Assembly: GCA_902596515.1 (NCBI GenBank) | Contig: CACJUF010000012.1 | Coordinates: forward strand, 1-40,218 | DNA from: an uncultured Pelagibacteraceae bacterium | GTDB lineage: Bacteria; Pseudomonadota; Alphaproteobacteria; Pelagibacterales; Pelagibacteraceae | Length of the DNA stretch: 40,218 nucleotides | Direction of reading: 5' to 3' | In this document: positions 24,306 through 32,591 of the stretch, piece after piece | Layout of the letters: the number at the start of each line of letters is the position of its first letter | Position numbering within the stretch: the first letter of the stretch is position 1 | Program-made: the position numbers and the translations under genes | Notes under the pieces: model-generated | What the model was told of the DNA's origin: nothing | The model's input: the letters and a program-made list of their open reading frames with translations, nothing else | Databases searched by the model: none

Positions 24306-25282
24306 GTGAATTTTGTATAATTGGTTCTGGAATATCTGGATCCACAATTGCAAATCTTCTTAATAAAAAATATTCAGTAATTTTGTTCGATAAAGCAAGG
24401 GGTCCTGGGGGTCGTGCATCTTTTAAAAGAATAAAAGGCAAAACAGGTTTTGATCATGGTACTCAGTATATTTCACCAAAAACTAAGGAATTTAAAAAAT
24501 TCACTAAAGATTTAATAAAAAAAAGAATTTTAAAAGTATGGAAAGGCAAACATGTTTTTCTCAATTCAAAAAAAAAAGAGGATAAAAAACATTTAAAAGT
24601 AATTGGTAAAAATGGAAATAATGATATTAGCAAATATTTGCTAAAGAAAATTAATTGCAACTATCACAGTGAATTAAAAAAAATCTATTATAAAAATAAA
24701 CTCTGGTATTTGTTATTTGACGATGGAAAATTAAGATCCTTTAAAAATTTAATTTTGACTTGTCCTTTTCCACAATTAAAAAAACTTTCTAAGAAATTTA
24801 TTCATAACTCTTTTTTAAGAAAATCAATAAAAATGGATGCAAATATTACTACTATGATTGCAATAAAAAAAAACAAGAATTCAAATAGTAGTTATCTTTT
24901 TGAAGACCCAATTCTTGGTTGGGCAGGAAATGAAAACTCAAAAAAAAGATTTAAATCAAAATATGATTTATGGACTCTTCAAAGTACATTTAAATGGGCA
25001 AATAAAAAGATTAATAAAAACAAGAATAACAAAAAAGAAAATTCACAAATTATGATCGATAAATTTTTTAAACTTTCAAATATCAAAAAAACAAAAATTT
25101 ATTATTCACTTAATCATGGTTGGCGATACTCTTCAAATTCAAGACCATTTAAAATTAAAAGTTATTGGGATCCTAAGAAAAGATTAGGTGTTTGTGCTGA
25201 TTGGTTTGTAGGACCTAGATTAGAGTCAGGATGGATAAGTGCACATGACTTATTTAGAAAAATCTCAAGAGGAATTAATTAA
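24302..25282 (+). CDS. FAD/NAD(P)-dependent oxidoreductase, renalase/amine-oxidase-like
   Basis: The 326-residue protein has the Rossmann dinucleotide motif FCIIGSGISGSTIANLL at the N-terminus. The second FAD motif is ILFDKARGPGGRASFKR, followed by TGFDHGTQYISP, a combination seen in renalase-like and COG3380 amine-oxidase-like flavoproteins. The C-terminal GVCADWFVGPRLESGWISAHD closes the FAD site. Its substrate is unknown. The start overlaps the pmbA stop by four bases. Its end shares the palindrome TTAATTAA with the convergent DUF6134-like gene. Confidence 0.85.
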   Translation: MSEFCIIGSGISGSTIANLLNKKYSVILFDKARGPGGRASFKRIKGKTGFDHGTQYISPKTKEFKKFTKDLIKKRILKVWKGKHVFLNSKKKEDKKHLKVIGKNGNNDISKYLLKKINCNYHSELKKIYYKNKLWYLLFDDGKLRSFKNLILTCPFPQLKKLSKKFIHNSFLRKSIKMDANITTMIAIKKNKNSNSSYLFEDPILGWAGNENSKKRFKSKYDLWTLQSTFKWANKKINKNKNNKKENSQIMIDKFFKLSNIKKTKIYYSLNHGWRYSSNSRPFKIKSYWDPKKRLGVCADWFVGPRLESGWISAHDLFRKISRGIN

Positions 25283-25955
25283 ATTTTTTTAATTTATATT
25301 CCCAGTTACCCATCCTTGAATAGGATACTTTTAATATCATTAAATTTTTACTATCATACCAAATGTCAAAATCTAATCTTTTATCTTTTGGTATACTCAT
25401 GTCTTTAGACTTCAGTGTAAAATGATCAACATCATAAACTTTTCCATAAATATCTATTTTTTCTTTACCTAAAAACGTTACAACTTGATCCTTAATACTC
25501 CCTGAGATAGGACTTATTTGAGAACTCGCTTGTAAAATTTTGTGATTCCACCAATTTCCAATCACGTTATCAGCTGAGGCTTCTCCATTATATGAAGAGC
25601 CTTTGATATCAAATTTTTTATTTTTTGGGTCAAATGTTAAATTAACAAACTTCTTTTTGTCATTTTGTAAAGTTTTAGAGTTATAAGAAACTAATTGATC
25701 TTTGAAATATTTTTCCTCGCTATAACCCTCAACTTGGAAAACTGTTGCTCCCAAAAGTTTAACTACAAACTTAATTTGATTAGTAACAATAGTTTCTGAT
25801 CCATTTCTATTGAAAAAATAATGATTATAGCCAATAAGTTCACCATTTCGAAAAATCTCCATCTCGATTTTGTTGTATTTAATGTAGTGTCCAATATGAG
25901 CGATTGAATTTGTTGGATAAATAAAAAGAAATAAAATAACTATAATTTTTTTCAT
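25275..25955 (-). CDS. Exported DUF6134-like protein
   Basis: The 226-residue protein begins with a signal peptide MKKIIVILFLFIYPTNSIA, cleaved probably before HIGHY. The mature part is beta-rich: MEIFRNGELIGYNHYFFNRN, VVKLLGATVFQVEGYSEEKY, LQASSQISPISG and FDIWYDSKNLMILKVSYSRM. It resembles the alphaproteobacterial DUF6134 group, which has a lipocalin-like barrel layout in which a periplasmic binding role is plausible but unshown. It is monocistronic between two plus-strand genes, with no clear promoter. Confidence 0.72.
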   Translation of the reverse strand: MKKIIVILFLFIYPTNSIAHIGHYIKYNKIEMEIFRNGELIGYNHYFFNRNGSETIVTNQIKFVVKLLGATVFQVEGYSEEKYFKDQLVSYNSKTLQNDKKKFVNLTFDPKNKKFDIKGSSYNGEASADNVIGNWWNHKILQASSQISPISGSIKDQVVTFLGKEKIDIYGKVYDVDHFTLKSKDMSIPKDKRLDFDIWYDSKNLMILKVSYSRMGNWEYKLKKFN

Positions 25956-26005
25956 TTAACAACTAGTTTAATAGACTTTATTAACAATAGAAATAACTTA
26001 TTAAA

Positions 26006-26653
26006 ATGTTTTTAAAAATTAAGAAAATACCAAGGGTCAATTGGAGTTCAGATAAGCCTTATAACTTTAAACCAAAATTCTCCACATTCTTTTTTTTATG
26101 TTTTGGCTTGATGTTATTTGGTCTTGGAGAAGGTCTATTAATTGTATCTTTTACTGGTGCTTCTCCATGGAGCGTATTAGCTCAAGGTATCTCTTTAAAT
26201 GTTAACTTGAGTATAGGAACAATAACATTTTTGATTAGTGTTGCAGTTTTAATTTTGTGGATACCGCTTGGTCAAAAACCAGGGATGGGAACAATACTTA
26301 ATGCAATCATTATTGCATTAATGATTGATCTTTGTATAAAATTTGTTCCAACCCCATCTAATTACTTTTATCAATTAATTCTGGCAATAATTTCAGTAAT
26401 AACAGTTGGGATTGGTGGAGGTATTTATCTAGTTTCTAATCTTGGAGCTGGACCAAGAGATGGTTTGATGATTGGTCTCCAAAAAAAAACAAATTTACCA
26501 GTTGCTGCCGTAAGAGCATTCTTAGAAATTTCTGTTGTAAGTATTGGATGGTACTTAGGTGGAACTGTGGGTGTGGGAACTTTATTATTTGCTTTTGGAA
26601 TCGGTCCTTGTGTTGCCTTAGGCCTGTATTTAGTTGATAAAATTTTCGATTAG
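26006..26653 (+). CDS. YczE/YyaS-like integral membrane protein
   Basis: The 215-residue protein has about five to six membrane helices. FGLGEGLLIVSFTGASPWSV, the IPLGQKPGMGTILNAIIIAL stretch, GIGGGIYLVSNLGAGPRDGL and the final GTLLFAFGIGPCVALGLYL match the YczE family (COG2364), with its repeated G-A-x-P motif. Function is unknown; the family is often listed as a putative transporter or BCR/YitT-type membrane protein. It overlaps typA by four bases tail to tail. Confidence 0.85.
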   Translation: MFLKIKKIPRVNWSSDKPYNFKPKFSTFFFLCFGLMLFGLGEGLLIVSFTGASPWSVLAQGISLNVNLSIGTITFLISVAVLILWIPLGQKPGMGTILNAIIIALMIDLCIKFVPTPSNYFYQLILAIISVITVGIGGGIYLVSNLGAGPRDGLMIGLQKKTNLPVAAVRAFLEISVVSIGWYLGGTVGVGTLLFAFGIGPCVALGLYLVDKIFD

Positions 26654-28476
26654 GCTACAGCGCCAGATTTTTCACTTCTTTTTCTTTCGTGCGGATCGAG
26701 AATGGCTTTTCTCAATCTACAAGAGTCTGGAGTTATTTCCAAAGCTTCATCAGTATTTAACATGCTTAATTGTTCTGCGATGGACATTTTTCTTACTGGT
26801 GTTAAAACGACATTTTCATCTGTACCTTGTGTTCTCATATTAGTTAATTTTTTGCCCTTCATAACATTAATAATCATATCTCCAGGTTTAGGAGATAATC
26901 CCACAATCATACCTGGATAAACAGGATCATTATGAGTTACAAACATCTCTCCTCTAGCCTGTAAATTAAATATTGCAAATGCAACTGCTTTTCCTTGTTC
27001 CATTGAAATAAGTGCACCATTTCTCCTACCTTCCATTTCACCCTCAAATGGCCCATACGCATGAAAAATTCTGTTAATTACACCATTACCTTTTGTAAGT
27101 GTTAGAAACCGACTTGTGTATCCCATTAAACCTCTTGTTGGTGCATGAAAGATTAATCTTTTTTTATCTTTACCAGTATCTTTTAATTCAATTAATTTGC
27201 CTTTTCTTCTATTCATGGAGTCAATAATCTTTGATGAATGTTCTTCATCGAGATCCATAGTTATTTCTTCTATTGGTTCAAGTTTGTTACCATTTTCATC
27301 TTTTTTATAGAGGACTTTTGGGGGACTAACGGTCATTTCAAAACCTTCTCTTCTCATTTGAGTAAGTAAAATTTCTAACATTAATTCACCTCGACCACTT
27401 ACAACAAAAGAATCATTACCCTCATTTTCTGTAAAAGTAATTCCAACATTATTCTGTGCTTCTTGAAGCAATCTATCTCTTATTTGAGTACTTGTAAGTT
27501 TTTTACCCTCAGTTCCTGCAAGAGGAGATGTGTTTACAGTAATGGTAATAGACATTGTTGGTGGATCAATTGGAGTAGCTTTAATAGGATCATTTACCTC
27601 AAGATCACAAATTGTGTCAGCAACATTTGCTTTTTCTAAGCCAGCGACAACTACAATATCTCCCGCCTCACCAATTTCGATTGGTACTTTTTTTGTACCC
27701 TCATATCTAAAAATTTTAGTAAGTCTTCCTTCATCCACTTTTTCACCCTTTAGATTTATTGCCTTGATCGATTGATTAGCTTTTGCGGTTCCTTGCGCAA
27801 TTCTTCCAACTAAGCTTCTCCCTAAGAAATTATCTGCATAAAGAAGAGTAGACAGCATTGCAAAGGGTTTTGTTTTATCAAGTTCAGCAGATTTTACATG
27901 ATCAATAATCTGATCTAATAAAGGATTTAAATTTTCTCTTGGGCCATCAATTTCTTTATCAGCCCAACCAGATCTTCCACTTGCATATAAAACAGGAAAG
28001 TCTAGCTGTTCTTCATTTGCATCTAAACTTACAAATAAATCAAAAGTTTCATCTAAAACTTCATTAGCTCTTTGATCTGATTTGTCCAATTTATTGATTA
28101 CAACAATTGGTTTTAAGCCTTGTTTAAGAGCTTTAGATAAAACGAATTTTGTTTGAGGCATAACTCCTTCAGCAGAATCTATTAAAAGCAATGCACCATC
28201 TGCCATGCTTAAAACTCTTTCAACTTCTGCCGCGAAATCTCGGTGACCTGGTGTATCAATAATATTTATTCTTGAATCTTTCCAATTAATAGATGCAGGT
28301 TTTGCTAAAATAGTTATTCCTCTTTCTTTCTCAAGTTCACCTGAATCCATTAATCTTTCGTCAACAACTTCATTTTCCCTAAATGAACCACTCTGTTTCA
28401 TTAAATTATCAATTAAGGTAGTTTTTCCGTGATCAACGTGTGCGATTATGGTGATGTTTCTAATATCTTTGCTCAT
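26650..28476 (-). CDS. typA: Ribosome-associated GTPase TypA/BipA
   Basis: The 608-residue protein has the full EF-G-like GTPase domain: IIAHVDHGKTTL (G1), ERGITILAK (G2), NIIDTPGHRDF (G3) and VVINKLDKSDQR (G4). Domain II, EF-G domain III/V and the BipA-specific C-terminal domain follow (TRGLMGYTSRFLTLTKGNGV). BipA helps 50S assembly and translation under cold or other stress. An AGGA sequence 5 bases before the ATG is a weak Shine-Dalgarno sequence. It lies downstream of the candidate small basic gene and the groEL terminator on the same strand. Confidence 0.97.
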   Translation of the reverse strand: MSKDIRNITIIAHVDHGKTTLIDNLMKQSGSFRENEVVDERLMDSGELEKERGITILAKPASINWKDSRINIIDTPGHRDFAAEVERVLSMADGALLLIDSAEGVMPQTKFVLSKALKQGLKPIVVINKLDKSDQRANEVLDETFDLFVSLDANEEQLDFPVLYASGRSGWADKEIDGPRENLNPLLDQIIDHVKSAELDKTKPFAMLSTLLYADNFLGRSLVGRIAQGTAKANQSIKAINLKGEKVDEGRLTKIFRYEGTKKVPIEIGEAGDIVVVAGLEKANVADTICDLEVNDPIKATPIDPPTMSITITVNTSPLAGTEGKKLTSTQIRDRLLQEAQNNVGITFTENEGNDSFVVSGRGELMLEILLTQMRREGFEMTVSPPKVLYKKDENGNKLEPIEEITMDLDEEHSSKIIDSMNRRKGKLIELKDTGKDKKRLIFHAPTRGLMGYTSRFLTLTKGNGVINRIFHAYGPFEGEMEGRRNGALISMEQGKAVAFAIFNLQARGEMFVTHNDPVYPGMIVGLSPKPGDMIINVMKGKKLTNMRTQGTDENVVLTPVRKMSIAEQLSMLNTDEALEITPDSCRLRKAILDPHERKRSEKSGAVA

Positions 28477-28561
28477 AAATCCTGGCTCTTATACCTTAAA
28501 AATTTTTTTTGAAAACTTTAAAAAAACCAATAAATATTGGGATTTTAATCAAAAAATGTCG

Positions 28562-28678
28562 TTATTTTGTTTTTTTTGCCTTTTCTCTTTTTAATCTTCT
28601 TTTTTCTTTTAGAGTAAATTTTGGTTTTTTATTAAGACTAGAGTCCTTGAACGATTTCCCACTATATCTTTTTGACAT
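28562..28678 (-). CDS. Possible 38-residue basic protein
   Basis: Between typA and the groEL terminator there is an ATG-to-TAA frame on the minus strand coding for 38 residues. It begins MSKRYSGKSFKDSSLNKK and continues PKFTLKEKRRLKREKAKKTK. The composition is highly basic, with a short amphipathic helix likely in the second half. It has no Shine-Dalgarno sequence, but most genes here lack one. It would be the first gene after the terminator and is oriented with typA. I do not recognise it with certainty; chance lysine-rich frames are common in this base composition, so coding is uncertain. Confidence 0.42.
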   Translation of the reverse strand: MSKRYSGKSFKDSSLNKKPKFTLKEKRRLKREKAKKTK

Positions 28679-28698
28679 TAAATTATTTTAATATTTCT

Positions 28699-28728
28699 AA
28701 AAAAAAAGGCCATCAAAAGATGGCCTTT
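28699..28728 (-). terminator. Rho-independent terminator of groES-groEL
   Basis: A perfect ten-base stem (28705-28714 with 28719-28728, AAAGGCCATC/GATGGCCTTT) with a four-base loop lies 24 bp beyond the groEL stop at 28753. On the minus strand it runs directly into nine consecutive T residues (28707-28699). Confidence 0.93.
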
Positions 28729-28752
28729 AAATTCTTTATATTTGAGATTGGG

Positions 28753-30432
<1,680 letters not shown>

Positions 30433-30437
30433 TTAAA

Positions 30438-30728
30438 TTACTTGCTTGAAATACCCATAATGTCTGACTCTTTCATTATGCTGTATTCTTTGCCATCAAT
30501 TTTAACTTCAGTTCCTGACCATTTGCCAAATAAAACTTTGTCTCCAACTTTTACATCCATTGGTATCGTTTTGCCGTCCTCAGTTTTTGCACCACCACCA
30601 ACTGCTACTACTTTACCTTCTTGAGGTTTTTCCTGTGCTGTATCAGGTATGATTATTCCACCGGCAGTTTTTTCACTGCTATCTAAAACTTCTATTAAAA
30701 CTCTATCGTGTAACGGTCTAAATTTCAT
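30438..30728 (-). CDS. groS: Co-chaperonin GroES (10 kDa)
   Basis: The 96-residue protein is full length: [20 protein letters not shown], then [20 protein letters not shown] is the mobile loop that binds GroEL, followed by [20 protein letters not shown] and [13 protein letters not shown]. It is the first gene of the groES-groEL operon, with the ribosome binding site AAGGAG 6 bases before its ATG and a sigma-32-like promoter upstream. Confidence 0.99.
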   Translation of the reverse strand: MKFRPLHDRVLIEVLDSSEKTAGGIIIPDTAQEKPQEGKVVAVGGGAKTEDGKTIPMDVKVGDKVLFGKWSGTEVKIDGKEYSIMKESDIMGISSK

Positions 30729-30754
30729 AAATTCTCCTTATTAATATGACCTTC

Positions 30755-30782
30755 ATATAGAGATTGGCCTTACTATTTCAAG
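30755..30782 (-). promoter_or_regulatory. Sigma-32-type heat-shock promoter of groES-groEL
   Basis: On the minus strand CTTGAAA (30782-30776) is a perfect -35. After exactly 13 bp CTCTATAT (30762-30755) matches six of eight positions of CCCCATNT. The spacing is identical to that of the hsp20 promoter. No CIRCE inverted repeat (TTAGCACTC-N9-GAGTGCTAA) is present in the 120-bp gap, so HrcA control is not indicated. Confidence 0.8.
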
Positions 30783-30851
30783 ATATAGTTAAAAATTAGT
30801 TGGTCAAAAAATAAAGGAATTTGTGGGTTTTATGGTTTATAGATTAATTTG

Positions 30852-31670
30852 ATGACTAAAAATTTAGATAAAGAGGGTCTAAGTTCTATTGCAGACAATT
30901 ATCAGCTATTTTATGTTGATTTGTGGGGAGTAGTCCATAACGGGGTTACTTTACATTTAGAAGCAATAAAAGCGCTCAAAGAAATCAATAAAAAAAGAAA
31001 GGACTATATTTTACTCACAAATGCACCTAGACCTAATCATGCAGTTAAATCTTTTCTAGAAAAACTAGGCATGGAAAAAGAAATTAGAGACCATGTTTTT
31101 ACCTCTGGTGAGGCAGCTCTCATTTATTTAAAGAAAAATTTAATTGATAAAACTTTTTTTCACGTGGGGCCACCAAGAGATTTTGATTTATTTAAAGATT
31201 TTGCAAAGATGAAATTAAATAACATAGACAAATCTGATTATATTTTATGCACAGGATTATTTGATGATCATTATGAAAATTTAAAATATTATAAAAATTT
31301 GTTTGAAAAAAATATTAAAAAAAAAATGATTTGCACAAATCCTGACCTGATCGTTGACAGAGGAAACACTAGAGAATTTTGCGCTGGTTCAGTTGCAATG
31401 ATTTTTGAAAAAATGGGTGGAGAAGTTGTGTACTTTGGCAAACCTTATCCCGAGGTTTATAATCAATCTACCAATAATAAGAATAAAAAGATTCTATCTA
31501 TAGGTGATAATTTAAATACTGACATAAAAGGGGCAAATCTTTTAAATTATGATTCTTTAATAATTTCAAATGGAATTCATAAAGATGAGATTAAAGAAAA
31601 AGGAATTGAAAAAGTTGCAAAATCTTACGAAGCAATTTGTAATTATATTCAATCAGAATTGAAATGGTAA
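30852..31670 (+). CDS. HAD-superfamily class IIA hydrolase (TIGR01459-like)
   Basis: I use the ATG at 30852; a TTG one codon earlier is less likely. The 272-residue protein has a class IIA HAD layout. Motif I reads FYVDLWGVVHNG with nucleophile Asp23, but Trp25 in place of the second Asp of DxD, as in the alphaproteobacterial TIGR01459 group. Motif II is ILLTNAPRPNH, and motif III/IV is FGKPYPEVYN with ILSIGDNLNTDIKGANLLN. Substrate is unknown. It overlaps ribF by 7 bp, beginning the HAD-ribF-ileS-lspA series conserved in alphaproteobacteria. It is divergent from groES. Confidence 0.85.
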   Translation: MTKNLDKEGLSSIADNYQLFYVDLWGVVHNGVTLHLEAIKALKEINKKRKDYILLTNAPRPNHAVKSFLEKLGMEKEIRDHVFTSGEAALIYLKKNLIDKTFFHVGPPRDFDLFKDFAKMKLNNIDKSDYILCTGLFDDHYENLKYYKNLFEKNIKKKMICTNPDLIVDRGNTREFCAGSVAMIFEKMGGEVVYFGKPYPEVYNQSTNNKNKKILSIGDNLNTDIKGANLLNYDSLIISNGIHKDEIKEKGIEKVAKSYEAICNYIQSELKW

Positions 31671-32590
31671 AATCAAAAAAAATATATAAAAATTTCAATA
31701 TTAATAATAGATATAAAGATTCAATTATCTTGATTGGTAACTTTGATGGGATTCACAAAGGGCATCAAAAATTATTCTCATTAGCTAAGAAATATAAAAA
31801 AAAATATTCCTCAAAAATTGGTGTGTTGACTTTTGAACCAATGCCAAAAATGTTTTTCAATAAAAATTTTGCTAATTTTCGAATTTCTAGTTTACAACAA
31901 AAAATTGATAATCTTAAAAATCTTAATGTAGACTTTATAATTATAAAAAAATTTGATCGAAAATTCTCAAAAATAAAATCTACAATTTTCATTAAAGAAA
32001 TTTTAGGCAAAAAGTTAAAGCCAAAATTCATTTTTGTAAGTAATAATTTTAAATTTGGTAATAAGAGAGAGGGTAACGTTAGACAGCTGATTAAATTTGA
32101 GAGAATGTGTGGATTTAAGGTGGTAAAACCACAACCATTGTTAACCAATAAGAAAATAGCATCTTCATCGTTGGTTAGAAAACTTTTACAAAAAGGAAAA
32201 TTAGAAAAAGCCAATAAGATTTTGAATAGAAATTGGTCAATCGTTGGAAAGGTTCAAAAGGGAAGACAGCTAGGAAAAAAAATTGGTTTCCCAACAGCAA
32301 ACATTGATATAAAAAATTATATTTTAGCCTGCCCAGGTGTATATGCAGTAAAAGTAAAAAGGAGTGATAAAAACAATTATTTAAAAGGAATCGCTAATTT
32401 AGGTTATCGTCCAACATTTAATGGAAAAAAAATATTATTAGAGGTTCATCTATTTAATTTTTCTGGAAATCTTTATAATAAGTATTTAACAGTAGAGTTT
32501 AAAAAATTTATTAGAAAAGAAAAAAAATTTAAAAATGTTGAACAGCTTAGAAGACAAATTAAAACTGATTTATTGATAGCAAAAAAATAA
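31664..32590 (+). CDS. ribF: Bifunctional riboflavin kinase/FAD synthetase RibF
   Basis: The 308-residue protein has an N-terminal FMN adenylyltransferase domain with ILIGNFDGIHKGHQKLF (HxGH nucleotide-binding motif) and FVSNNFKFGNKREGNV. The C-terminal riboflavin kinase domain has GRQLGKKIGFPTANID, GVYAVKVKRS and LEVHLFNFSGNLYNKYL. It makes FMN and FAD in the cytosol. The start lies 7 bp inside the HAD gene and ileS begins one base after its stop. Confidence 0.95.
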   Translation: MVKSKKIYKNFNINNRYKDSIILIGNFDGIHKGHQKLFSLAKKYKKKYSSKIGVLTFEPMPKMFFNKNFANFRISSLQQKIDNLKNLNVDFIIIKKFDRKFSKIKSTIFIKEILGKKLKPKFIFVSNNFKFGNKREGNVRQLIKFERMCGFKVVKPQPLLTNKKIASSSLVRKLLQKGKLEKANKILNRNWSIVGKVQKGRQLGKKIGFPTANIDIKNYILACPGVYAVKVKRSDKNNYLKGIANLGYRPTFNGKKILLEVHLFNFSGNLYNKYLTVEFKKFIRKEKKFKNVEQLRRQIKTDLLIAKK

Positions 32591-32591
32591 A

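Noticed and set aside
26298..26321. Perfect 10-bp inverted repeat (TTAATGCAAT/ATTGCATTAA, loop CATT)
   Set aside because: It lies within the YczE-like coding region, encodes an ordinary helix, has no T tract, and is plausible by chance in AT-rich DNA.
28509..28691. Plus-strand 60-codon frame between typA and groEL
   Set aside because: It is Phe/Leu-rich only because it is antisense to the A-rich sequence; the minus-strand 38-codon frame has the more protein-like composition.
30729..30851. CIRCE element or clear plus-strand promoter in the groES/HAD gap
   Set aside because: No TTAGCACTC repeat is present, and no -35/-10 pair with proper spacing was found on the plus strand.
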